Shown in pieces: positions 44,524-53,498 of a stretch of 64,000 bases of DNA. Position 1 is the stretch's first letter. Every line of letters starts with the position of its first letter. The DNA is from Prorocentrum cordatum. Lineage: Eukaryota; Sar; Dinophyceae; Prorocentrales; Prorocentraceae. The notes under the pieces are model-generated. The model worked only from the letters and a program-made list of their open reading frames with translations. It did not search any database and had not been told where the DNA came from. Position numbers and translations under genes: made by a program. The DNA lies in the NCBI GenBank assembly GCA_963575745.1, contig CAUYUJ010009469.1, forward strand, positions 195,001-259,000, in the 5' to 3' direction.

Positions 44524-46813
44524 TGGTAGCGGAGCTGGCTACACTCTCGTGTGGCTGGCTCTCGCTCTAATACCTGTAATCCACGGCACAACTTGGTGGA
44601 CTACTACTACGGTGGAATACCATGTTGCGCCGGCTCTGCGAGGAGCGGAGCCAGTCCGCGATCGAGCTAGCGGGGCGACCCGCGAGCTCGAGACGCTCTC
44701 TCCTACTTCACTGCGCTACTTCACTCCCGACTTCCACCAGATGCCAATCGGCAACTCGATCGAGAACGTGGTCACTCTGCGGGGCTACCCGCAGCGGGGC
44801 CACCTGCATCCCGTGCCGGTCAGGCGCCTTACGGCTACTACGCCCGAGCCTGACAAACCACAGCCTAAACCAATCACCGAAGCCGAGATGCACATGCACT
44901 GGATTAAGATAGCTATCTTCGGCATTCTATGGGTGATAATGGGATGTGCTGTGGGCTACATGCGGCAGGGGATGGACGACACGCGTACTACCGGCCCTTC
45001 GTGGGACCCAGCCGGTACTACGCCCTTTCGCGAGTACGCTCGCGAAGTACATGCATGGATAAACGTAACGAGCGGCAATATGACGCCACCTCAGCAAGCT
45101 GCAGCACTACAACGTGGCCTTCAAGGCCTTGCTCGTCGTATCGCCATGCAGGTCCCCTCCCAGATCATCAACTATGGTGTAACTGTCAACGGACAGCCAA
45201 CGGATGCAGTTACTTATATACTGTACCTATTGAGCACCAAATTTGAAAATCTGGAAGATGAGCGCCAGCTCAACTCTGGCACTGCCCTTATCGACTTTCG
45301 CGTCGAAAGGGGCGAGCGAATCGACTCAGTGTTAGCTCGATTCGAGATGGCCCGTGACGAGGCTAACTCTGTTGGCTTTGTCATCCCCAACTTTCAGATC
45401 CTAACGCTGATCCTTTTCAGAGCGTTAGGCGTTGGCGCGTCACGAGCCCAACACCTGCTGGAGCCCTTTAATCATCAGATGCCCAGAACACAAGCAGACT
45501 ATGACAGGCTGCTGACCAGGATGAGGAACTACGGGCATGTTGCCGAGCGCTCTCCTGGCAACATTGCGGGTATCTTCACAGGGCACCACTCACATGCAGG
45601 TGTCTACGCCACGACTGCGGGGTCACCCGCTGGTCCTGGCGAGCCAAGTCCCTGGGCTGATCCAGCCGATATGCCCAACGAGGCCACTGCCCTCTTAGGG
45701 CAGACTGGCCAGGCATCGGCAGAGGCAGCGGAGGCGAACGCCTGGTCGAACTACACGCCGGGCGCCGCCTACACTGCAAGCCCGCCCTCGGGCACAACCC
45801 TCTGGGGCCAAGCGGAGTCATCCGCTCAAGGGTCTCAGCCACCCTCTCCGTTTGAATCTGGCACTGACACAGATACCTCATCTGACGGTGATCACAATGG
45901 CATAGTCTCTGCTGGTAATGACTATCCAGCTGATGACACTCACCTTTCTGAACAACAAAGAGCGGAAGCCGCTTTTATGGCTTATCGCAAATCAAAACGC
46001 CGTTGGAGGCGCTTTATGAAGAAACCGGTCAGAAAAGTGAGACGTGCAGTACGCCGACATTTCAAACGATATGGAAAGGGTCGTGGCAAAGGGGGTCGCA
46101 GACGTCGTATGCATGGTAGGGGTATTACTGCTTTCTTCACGTCCTTAACTGATATAGTTTTTGAAGAAGTTCTTATCGGAGGCAAAGGTCGGGGTCACAG
46201 GCGGACCTCTGGTAGGGGAAAAGGGCGGAGGGGCAACCCTAGGGACGCTTCTGGCAATACTATGAAGTGTCATACATGCGGTAGCACAGAGCACTTGCGC
46301 GACCAATGCCCGAAAGGGAAAGGAAAGGGATCCGTACATTTGGCTCAAAACTCTTTTATGGATGACATAGACTACATTGACTACGAGTTTTACGTCAATC
46401 CAGAAGCGGCTCCCGCCGCGGGCTCCTCCACGTACTACGTGATGGCCCGCTACGCTGATGTGACCGTAGCCCTGGAAGAGTACGCGGTGACCCTCTTCGA
46501 CGAGTTCCACGGCTGGGACGAAGTCGACGAGGTCGCGTTCAATGCCTGGTTCGGTCTTCCAGCGGGGCCACCCGCCGACGACGAGATCTCCGAAGCTGAG
46601 ACCGTCCCGGCGACCGAGGAGGAGCTCGCCGCCGCGCTGGCACCGCAGGTGATTGGCACGCCGTTGCTGCCAGATCTTCCGCGAGCTGGCTCGGAAGCGG
46701 GAGACGCTGATGACGAAATGCGGGGCCATCCCGCTATTCTGACTCTGAAGAGGCCGAAGAGGACTATAAGGACATGCTCCAAGAGCAGGTCGCAGAAGCG
46801 ATCCAGCTCCTGA
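44390..46813 (+). CDS. Gag-like protein with two hydrophobic segments and a zinc knuckle
   Basis: About 807 residues from the first in-frame ATG, inside the LTR. Residues about 51-65 (YTLVWLALALIPVIH) and 171-190 (IKIAIFGILWVIMGCAVGYM) are hydrophobic enough to span a membrane, which is unusual for a copia Gag. Residues about 215-400 form a helical, capsid-like region. Basic stretches follow (about 540-620). The CX2CX4HX4C knuckle (CHTCGSTEHLRDQC) lies at about 627-640. The C-terminal part is acidic. The protein would coat the RNA genome in virus-like particles; the hydrophobic segments could direct it to membranes (inference). The last 40 nt overlap the next ORF in another phase; upstream of that ATG the next ORF's phase is open back to 46,714. 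Translation may need a -1 shift. Confidence 0.85.
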   Translation: MPLLSFTPDPMLRLALLLMRYETKPGIWERLRRNIYLGLPVRFRLGSGAGYTLVWLALALIPVIHGTTWWTTTTVEYHVAPALRGAEPVRDRASGATRELETLSPTSLRYFTPDFHQMPIGNSIENVVTLRGYPQRGHLHPVPVRRLTATTPEPDKPQPKPITEAEMHMHWIKIAIFGILWVIMGCAVGYMRQGMDDTRTTGPSWDPAGTTPFREYAREVHAWINVTSGNMTPPQQAAALQRGLQGLARRIAMQVPSQIINYGVTVNGQPTDAVTYILYLLSTKFENLEDERQLNSGTALIDFRVERGERIDSVLARFEMARDEANSVGFVIPNFQILTLILFRALGVGASRAQHLLEPFNHQMPRTQADYDRLLTRMRNYGHVAERSPGNIAGIFTGHHSHAGVYATTAGSPAGPGEPSPWADPADMPNEATALLGQTGQASAEAAEANAWSNYTPGAAYTASPPSGTTLWGQAESSAQGSQPPSPFESGTDTDTSSDGDHNGIVSAGNDYPADDTHLSEQQRAEAAFMAYRKSKRRWRRFMKKPVRKVRRAVRRHFKRYGKGRGKGGRRRRMHGRGITAFFTSLTDIVFEEVLIGGKGRGHRRTSGRGKGRRGNPRDASGNTMKCHTCGSTEHLRDQCPKGKGKGSVHLAQNSFMDDIDYIDYEFYVNPEAAPAAGSSTYYVMARYADVTVALEEYAVTLFDEFHGWDEVDEVAFNAWFGLPAGPPADDEISEAETVPATEEELAAALAPQVIGTPLLPDLPRAGSEAGDADDEMRGHPAILTLKRPKRTIRTCSKSRSQKRSSS
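44524..44535 (+). other. Primer-binding site (initiator tRNA-Met type)
   Basis: TGGTAGCGGAGC begins directly after the LTR. It agrees at 10 of 12 positions with TGGTATCAGAGC, the initiator-methionine tRNA complement used by many copia elements. This supports the LTR boundary. Confidence 0.78.
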
Positions 46814-49800
46814 GTGCGCCAGCACATCAGCAGATAACCATGAACGACCTGCTGTCGCGCCCAGGGGCCGCAAGGCTGCGTCCATACCTGGATTCGGACA
46901 TGTCGGCACCTCAGATGCTGACAGCACTCCAGGTTCTAGCGGGGTCACCCGCCGAAGCGGCGCCAGCCGCAGCAGCGGGGCCACCCGCTTGGTCTATGGA
47001 CGCATTCATGCAGGGCTGCGACCAGATGGACCTCAACGACCTCACGATGGAGCAGCTAACCGACATCGGGTACTTTCGAAGCCCGCATCAGCACGTATTC
47101 ATGGTCCAGGACAGCTCAGAGGACTCGGAGGACAGGCGCCATGCCAAGAAGAACAGACGACCATCGCCACCCCGAGACCCAGAGCACCGTCATGAAGATG
47201 AAAGGCCCATGGAACGTGGCAGTGCGTCAGCGGGGCCAGCCCGCAGGAGGAGCCGTTCAGCTCCACGACGCCCTACACATGATGCATCTGGCTACCCGTG
47301 CAGCACGGAGCACTCCGTAGGTGTATCCGCTCAGTACGTGCCGGAGTGGTACATCAATTGGTACCCCGGCTACTCGATGGACGTGATCCGCCACTGGTGG
47401 TCCAAGGAGCACTGCAAACGGGGCGAATCTGGCATGATAATACGTACCAAAGGTGGCAAGACTAAAACGCCAGAGGCTTGGGACCGAAGGGCTAAGAAAC
47501 AGGAGATCATCAACGATCGCAAGACATACAGGAAACAAGTATGTCAATGCGAGCCTTTCAAAGGTCACATGCGCGGCTGTCCAATGGACCGCCCCTCCAG
47601 GAGCCCTCATCACGGTGAGACCCCCTGGAATTGGTCTCATGGAGATGACGCTGGCAACGTCCATGATCCTAACAAGAAGGTCCCTGGAGGAGGAAAGCGC
47701 ATCACTGAAGCCGATCGCGTCCCTATGACCGAGGAGGTCGCTGACACTGTCAGGGAAAATTGGGAACAGCTTCCCAAAGACCATCGCCTCAAGGAATGGA
47801 ACCGCCGATTCCATAAAGAGGCGGGGTCACCCGCAGAATCCAGCGGAGAAGCGGGGTCACCCGCAGACGCGGCGCCAGCCGCTGGGTCCGCGGACGAAGA
47901 GTGGATAGCTGTTGCATCTGCTGCCGGATCCGCCGCCGGCACTGACCAAACCGAACTGAATGAAGAATGGGCGGCGGAAGACGGCTCAGAGAATCCATTC
48001 CCTGATGGATGCGCCTGCTGGCACTGCAGCTCCTCGGCACAGAAGTGGTTTTGCACGAGGGTACTTCACCGCCACGAAAATGGCAAGTACAAGCTTGCCA
48101 TAAAAGGTACTGCCAACATCGACCAGATAAGGCAGATCATCCATGATCATGGCCAGCCAGAAGGCCCTCCTAAAGACCCTCCTGGTCCACAACCAGGCAA
48201 GGGCAGCAGACCACCTCCAGGACCTGAAGCCGACTCCTCGTCTCCACCGTCTCCTGCGAAGAGGTACCCTTCCAAGAGCCCCGAAGGCACGCAGGGGCGT
48301 GCGAAGGCCAGAGGGATCGCCAAGCAGGACGACCCTGAGCAGGGAGAGCCTACCGGCCCGTCCGCGACGGAGAGGAGGAAGGCTTTTGCTGGACCATCAA
48401 CCCCGATGCCACCGGCTGCCCAAGGCGATGTCAAGGACGAAGTTCGCGACCAGCCTAAGGCAGCCTTCCGAGGTGACTGGACTCCAACTCTGCATCAGCC
48501 GCGCCTTGCACCACGACCAGGCTCGGCACGAATGAAAGCACAGCCGAAGCCCGAGGCTGGGACGAGGTCGGCGCGGGCAGAGGCAGTCGCCAAAGGTAAG
48601 GAGGACAAGGGCTCTGCGGGGCCACCCGCTAAAGCGGCGCCAGCTGCAGCAGCGGGGGCACCCGCAGAAGGCACTCTCTCAAGAGAAGAACGCTTCAGAG
48701 CCCTCAAAGAATTTGACGACCGACAGAAACTAGCCGACGCTGCGTTGGCTGACCAAGGTCACCCGCACCCTGGCGCGGGGCCATCCGCTGGAGCTGCCTC
48801 GGCAGCCGCAGGCTCTGCGGGGCCACCCGCTAAAGCGGCGCCAGCTGCAGCAGCGGGGCCACCCGCGCGTCGGCAACCAGCGTCGTCTGTTCTCACGAAC
48901 ATCCCTCTGGGAGCCATTGAATATTGGCAAGGCATTGAAGACAAAGGCCCGAGACGCACCATAAACCCACGAGTCACTCGAGATGATACAGATCGATACG
49001 AGGTCATCAATTGCCCCGATCGTCGTAACTCTGAGTGCCGCAACGATTGGGAACGTGAACAACAAGCCGTGGGAAATATGTTGCGGGACAGGCCGCCATT
49101 GCGCGTCGCGCAGCACAGGGCAGAGCTCATGAAGGTCATGGAGAAGTTTAACACAGATCCGACTCTGCCGCGCGATTGGCAAATGGCCAAGGTGTCAATA
49201 TGGTTCTCTACATCCCTACGCCATAGTCCGTATTGGAAAGATGGATTCAGCCGACACTTCGAAAAGGTTGACACTTTCGATCCATACGATGGTTGGGTTG
49301 TTGTTGACGATTTGCTGACAAACTGGACTGAAAACGATCAGTGGAAAGGCTACCGGGACATGCACGATGTGCTGATCAAGGGCAACCCTCACTGTTCATA
49401 CGTGTATTGGGTGTTGCTAAACTGCTGCGAAATGATCGACAACCATGGCATGCAGAAGGGCAGGCTCCAGATGAAGTGCGTCGAGGATAGCATGAAGCTA
49501 CCTCCCAGATTCCGACCAACGGCACGCAGGCCGCAATACTTCATCAGAGCCACGAACGGCCATAGCAGCCCAGGCATCCACTGCCCCGAGTCGCTCTATA
49601 AGCCGATCACAACATGGATGAAGGAACCAGATGACCCAGTATACTTCATCCACGGGACACAGTGGGAACATGTTAAGGGCATCCTTGATAATGGCCTTTC
49701 ATGCCTCGCACAGGACAACCCTAAGGGGCAGGGGGGGCGCCAGTTCGTACACGGCTGCCCCTACCTCCCGGGTGACCCGAGGATTCAGTCGGGCATCCGT

Positions 49801-52800
49801 CCTGACTCTGAGGTGCTCATCTTCTGCAGCATCAGCAAGATGTTGTCCAGCGGCTTTTCTTTATGGAGGTCAGCGAATGACATCGTCATGACACGGGGCC
49901 ACGATGGCCGCATACCGCCCGATCATATCCTCCAGATTGTGAGCATTGCAAAATATCGGGTCGGTGAAGCCTGGAGCAATCCGCTGGCTTATGACAAATC
50001 GCGGAAGCGGGGCCAACCCGCGGACAGGATTCGCACCGAGGACTACTTGCCACTTAAATTGTGTGACAGAACTTTGGGTGTGATGGAAGATCACGCCATG
50101 TACCTAAAGGGCTGGACTAAGACGGGCGGTCGCCCATTCAACCTGACCATGACCGAGCAAGATGTTGCTCCACGACCGTACCTCACACAGACAGTCCTCA
50201 TGATAAATGCCCAGGAAGACGAGGTCATGCCTGAGGCGGGGCCACCCGCAGGAGCGGGGACACCCGCGGCAGACACCTCGGATGGTTCATGGCAGCAAGT
50301 GGTCACGCCAGTAGCCGCGGCAGCATCTCCATGGAGGCCGGACCAGCAGACATGGGTCCAGGCCCTCAACAGCTACCTGTCACCAGCCGACGTCTCTGGA
50401 CTGACCGATCAGCTATATCGTGCTGACCCGTGGGCAGTGCATACAGGTATCCAAGACGCACAGCAGAGGAACCTGCGCACTCCTGCGGGGCCACCAGGCG
50501 CCCTAGGACCACAGCCACAACGCCCTCCGCAGCAGGCTGGAGGTGCGAGGTTTGCCCCTATGGGCGGCTCCGATGGTGGCTCGCCGTTCCGGACTCCGCC
50601 GTCTGAAACGAGCGAGAATAGTTTGTGGCAAAGACTCCAGGCGATTCGCGGAAATCCAGCACTCGCGGCAGCACTCCAAGCAACCACTCCCTTTGGCACT
50701 CCGAGGGGCAGTGAAGGAGGAGTGGCTGCGGGGTCACCCGCCGAGCGAACGCCTGCGGAGCCACCCGCTCAAGCGGGGCCACCCGCTGACGGACAGCAAG
50801 GTTCAGACTACGAACGTCGGGCAGCCAACTTAAGAGCACAGGCTACTTTTCTGCAGCAACAAGCTGATAGAGTGCCCAGCCTGTTGCGGAACCGCAACAT
50901 AGATGTTACAAATCATGGCGACTTTCGACCTCTCTGGAGTTGGACTTCTGAAGATGCTCCAAATGCTGATCCCACGAATCCATATCGACAGGTGTTTATT
51001 CCAGGAATAGCATCACACCCGATATACGGATGGGACAATCACGGTCCAGCAGAGGCGCAGGCCATGGACGCACCGATGTACCCTGAGTACTACGCGCAGA
51101 TGAATAACACTCCTATGATTGCGGGGCCACCTGCGAACGAATACACTCGGTACCTAGCTAATGAGATGTTTCGTTTGCAGTTTACACGAGCGGTCGATGC
51201 GCAGTCTATGCCACACTGCGCCTACATGCCCACGCCGACGGACCCCGAGACCATAGTTCAGCCAGCTGGTCTCGCGGTGCCAGCCGCTATGGGCAGCATG
51301 CCAGACTACATCCGCGACGTGCACAACACGCAGCAAGCGATACTGGCATCCAGGCAGCAGGCTCGTGACAACACTAGGCTGCGCCAACAACGCGCGATCC
51401 AGAGAAGGATTGAGCGCGAGGCCCAAGCGGGGACACCCGCAGAAGCGGGGCCACCCGCTGAACGGCCAGACAGACGGCCGCCACCGACGCCATATCGGGA
51501 GGGCGAAACCACGTTCGAGCGCCAAGCTCGGACTCGCCCTGACGCGCCTGCTCCAGTCATCTCAGACTACAACTTCACTCAGTGCCCAATCTGCATGGAC
51601 AACTACGAGATGGGCACTACAGTGTGGAGACTGGCGTGCGGGCATTTCTTTCACGACATACGCTGGGACCGTGTTGCACAGCAGCACGTCCGCAATCAGC
51701 GGCCAGGTGCGCCGAATGAGGCCCCCTGTGCCGTATGCCGTGGACCGGGCATAGTGATAGCACACTTCCCGTATGCTGGACAGCGCGATGCTGAGTCAGA
51801 CCAAGCGCGCCAGCAGGAAAGGTACGTTGCAGATGCCCGAGAAATGCGTCGGTCACGCGAAGCAGTGGAGGCACTGGAGGCTCGAGCCGCACGATCGGCG
51901 GAGCCATCCGCACGTGCCCCAGCTGCACAGGCATACCCCTGGCCAGCGCCAGAACAAGGCATTCAGATGCCGATCTTGCCCACGCTCCGAGCGCAGGAGC
52001 CCCCAGCTGAGGGGCCACCCGCTGAAGCGGCTCCCGCCGCCCAAGCGGGGCCACCCGCAAACGGACCTCCAAACCCAGGTTTCTTGAGGACCATGGAGGC
52101 CAACATCAGGCGGAGTGGCAGGAGCGGAGGCGGGATTCGGAGCTCAACTGGATCAACCAGGACCTCTCGAGTGGCAAGCCCGGTCAGCGCCAGAAGCCGG
52201 GCAAGCGCTGAGAGCGCAGAGGCAGCCCAGTTTCATTCCACGTTCATGATTGACACAGAGGGGCTGACCTACGCGCGTGACGATACTGACACGCTGCCAC
52301 CAGGAGGCGAATGGATGTCCACGCTATATGCAAACTATTGGGTCCTCCAGCAGGAACCGATTACTGTGGAGGAGCGCCGCCAGTACGAGCAGATGTGGTG
52401 CACCGAGCTGACCATGAGTCAATGGGTTCTTGAACAGCGCCTGTTGAGGGGCACACTCGGATCGCAGATCACGTACCACACCAACGACCACACTGGCGTA
52501 CAGGTCGCTCTTGCAGCGCGCAATGGGACATTCTTTCCTGATGAAGATGGTATGCCCTGTATCTCGTTCATGCTGGACATTGGTTCTAATGTGAACATCA
52601 TTGGATCCAACACGGCGCGGACCTTCCAGGATATAATGGCCAGGTTTAACTACCGACCTGCCATCTGCACCCTGAGCAAGACCCTCTACATCAATGGTGT
52701 TGGGGAGGGCGCTGCGATATGTCGGAAGATGGGCAACTTCAAGATCGGGGTACAGTATGCCAACGAGGCGAGCCCCCGTATTGAGGAGTATGCCTCCAAC

Positions 52801-53112
52801 ATCGCAGAAGGCTCGGGTGCCAATCTCCCGGCTATCTGGGGCCTAGGAGCCATGGAAGCACGTGATACGATCATCGCGTTGAAGCCGGGCTACGGGCCAA
52901 GAGCCACACGGTCACGAACACCTTCACGATCCGCAGCAGTCGAGATGGCCACACCGAGACGGAGAACGAAGAGGACCCCGTCAGTGCGGGGCCACCCGCT
53001 GAAGCAACAGCGGGGCCACCCGCGACGGGACAGTCCGCGACCTTCACGACCGATACGTACATCGTCGAGCCGTACATCGACAAGCAGCTCCCGGAGGACA
53101 CGACCCGTTTGA
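46774..53112 (+). CDS. ORF2: KptA/Tpt1-like RNA 2'-phosphotransferase, RING-like finger and aspartic protease
   Basis: About 2,112 residues, in the -1 phase relative to Gag. Residues about 805-1060 resemble the KptA/Tpt1 family: SLRH (R816, H817), GWVVVDDLL (about 840), IRATNGHS (R925, H930), FIHGT (H960), GLSCLA, SLWRSAND (R1032) and IPPDHIL, so the family's Arg-His-Arg-Arg set appears present. Such enzymes move the splice-junction 2'-phosphate of tRNA to NAD. Residues 1604-1655 form a RING-like finger (CPIC, ACGHFFH, CAVC) with Arg where one metal-binding Cys is expected. LDIGSNVNIIG (D1935) is the retropepsin active site, closing with WGLGAM near residue 2020. Between domains the chain is Ala/Gly/Pro-rich, with AGPPA-type pentapeptides coming from the hairpin repeats. 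Confidence 0.83.
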   Translation: MLQEQVAEAIQLLSAPAHQQITMNDLLSRPGAARLRPYLDSDMSAPQMLTALQVLAGSPAEAAPAAAAGPPAWSMDAFMQGCDQMDLNDLTMEQLTDIGYFRSPHQHVFMVQDSSEDSEDRRHAKKNRRPSPPRDPEHRHEDERPMERGSASAGPARRRSRSAPRRPTHDASGYPCSTEHSVGVSAQYVPEWYINWYPGYSMDVIRHWWSKEHCKRGESGMIIRTKGGKTKTPEAWDRRAKKQEIINDRKTYRKQVCQCEPFKGHMRGCPMDRPSRSPHHGETPWNWSHGDDAGNVHDPNKKVPGGGKRITEADRVPMTEEVADTVRENWEQLPKDHRLKEWNRRFHKEAGSPAESSGEAGSPADAAPAAGSADEEWIAVASAAGSAAGTDQTELNEEWAAEDGSENPFPDGCACWHCSSSAQKWFCTRVLHRHENGKYKLAIKGTANIDQIRQIIHDHGQPEGPPKDPPGPQPGKGSRPPPGPEADSSSPPSPAKRYPSKSPEGTQGRAKARGIAKQDDPEQGEPTGPSATERRKAFAGPSTPMPPAAQGDVKDEVRDQPKAAFRGDWTPTLHQPRLAPRPGSARMKAQPKPEAGTRSARAEAVAKGKEDKGSAGPPAKAAPAAAAGAPAEGTLSREERFRALKEFDDRQKLADAALADQGHPHPGAGPSAGAASAAAGSAGPPAKAAPAAAAGPPARRQPASSVLTNIPLGAIEYWQGIEDKGPRRTINPRVTRDDTDRYEVINCPDRRNSECRNDWEREQQAVGNMLRDRPPLRVAQHRAELMKVMEKFNTDPTLPRDWQMAKVSIWFSTSLRHSPYWKDGFSRHFEKVDTFDPYDGWVVVDDLLTNWTENDQWKGYRDMHDVLIKGNPHCSYVYWVLLNCCEMIDNHGMQKGRLQMKCVEDSMKLPPRFRPTARRPQYFIRATNGHSSPGIHCPESLYKPITTWMKEPDDPVYFIHGTQWEHVKGILDNGLSCLAQDNPKGQGGRQFVHGCPYLPGDPRIQSGIRPDSEVLIFCSISKMLSSGFSLWRSANDIVMTRGHDGRIPPDHILQIVSIAKYRVGEAWSNPLAYDKSRKRGQPADRIRTEDYLPLKLCDRTLGVMEDHAMYLKGWTKTGGRPFNLTMTEQDVAPRPYLTQTVLMINAQEDEVMPEAGPPAGAGTPAADTSDGSWQQVVTPVAAAASPWRPDQQTWVQALNSYLSPADVSGLTDQLYRADPWAVHTGIQDAQQRNLRTPAGPPGALGPQPQRPPQQAGGARFAPMGGSDGGSPFRTPPSETSENSLWQRLQAIRGNPALAAALQATTPFGTPRGSEGGVAAGSPAERTPAEPPAQAGPPADGQQGSDYERRAANLRAQATFLQQQADRVPSLLRNRNIDVTNHGDFRPLWSWTSEDAPNADPTNPYRQVFIPGIASHPIYGWDNHGPAEAQAMDAPMYPEYYAQMNNTPMIAGPPANEYTRYLANEMFRLQFTRAVDAQSMPHCAYMPTPTDPETIVQPAGLAVPAAMGSMPDYIRDVHNTQQAILASRQQARDNTRLRQQRAIQRRIEREAQAGTPAEAGPPAERPDRRPPPTPYREGETTFERQARTRPDAPAPVISDYNFTQCPICMDNYEMGTTVWRLACGHFFHDIRWDRVAQQHVRNQRPGAPNEAPCAVCRGPGIVIAHFPYAGQRDAESDQARQQERYVADAREMRRSREAVEALEARAARSAEPSARAPAAQAYPWPAPEQGIQMPILPTLRAQEPPAEGPPAEAAPAAQAGPPANGPPNPGFLRTMEANIRRSGRSGGGIRSSTGSTRTSRVASPVSARSRASAESAEAAQFHSTFMIDTEGLTYARDDTDTLPPGGEWMSTLYANYWVLQQEPITVEERRQYEQMWCTELTMSQWVLEQRLLRGTLGSQITYHTNDHTGVQVALAARNGTFFPDEDGMPCISFMLDIGSNVNIIGSNTARTFQDIMARFNYRPAICTLSKTLYINGVGEGAAICRKMGNFKIGVQYANEASPRIEEYASNIAEGSGANLPAIWGLGAMEARDTIIALKPGYGPRATRSRTPSRSAAVEMATPRRRTKRTPSVRGHPLKQQRGHPRRDSPRPSRPIRTSSSRTSTSSSRRTRPV
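46939..46988 (+). repeat. Hairpin triplet at 18-nt spacing (ORF2 start)
   Basis: Hairpins start at 46,939 (GTCA loop), 46,957 (GCGGC/GCCGC stem) and 46,975, exactly 18 nt apart, with 4-nt spacers between them. Confidence 0.9.
48616..48866 (+). repeat. Two hairpin triplets at 18-nt spacing
   Basis: Starts are 48,616, 48,634, 48,652 and again 48,817, 48,835, 48,853. The two triplets are near copies with the same stem order GCGGG, GCGGC, GCGGG, so a block was duplicated. A lone wobble-pair version (GCGGG/TCCGC) lies between them at 48,775. Confidence 0.9.
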
Positions 53113-53498
53113 TCGTGAACAGGACGCTGAACAGCTGGTGGGAGCGCCGACAGGGTCCCGAAGGGATTGGGCCACACATGAAGGCTGCCCTGAAGTCCAA
53201 GATCTTCTGGGCAGTCCAGGAGGCGGTGAGCAAATGGACGCCTGAGGATCCAGCGGGGCCACCCGCGTCGCCGCCACCACCACCGAGCTACACGGGCGGA
53301 GGTTCGTCGGACTCTGCGGGGCCAACCCGCGTGGAGATCGTGGGTCACGCTACGGATCGGACGGAATACTTTGACATTTCTGAAAACAATCCGCCGAATC
53401 TGTCTGCGGGCGTGGCAACGCCAGCGACTCCTGCGGAGCCATCCGCTAACAGCATGCCTCCGAGTCAAGCGGCAACTTGGTCTCACGACCGCCGTTGA
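52866..53498 (+). CDS. ORF3 start: acidic linker after the protease
   Basis: This phase opens after a TGA at 52,863 and overlaps the end of ORF2 by 247 nt. From about 52,905 the peptide here (SSRDGHTETENEEDPVSAG) looks more natural than the Arg/Ser/Thr-rich end of ORF2, so coding probably passes into this phase. It includes DTYIVEPYIDKQLPEDTTRL and WWERRQGPEGIGPHMKAALK, and ends at TGA 53,496-53,498. The same phase stays open beyond that stop. No domain recognised. It may be one part of a pol polyprotein. Confidence 0.6.
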   Translation, partial: YDHRVEAGLRAKSHTVTNTFTIRSSRDGHTETENEEDPVSAGPPAEATAGPPATGQSATFTTDTYIVEPYIDKQLPEDTTRLIVNRTLNSWWERRQGPEGIGPHMKAALKSKIFWAVQEAVSKWTPEDPAGPPASPPPPPSYTGGGSSDSAGPTRVEIVGHATDRTEYFDISENNPPNLSAGVATPATPAEPSANSMPPSQAATWSHDRR

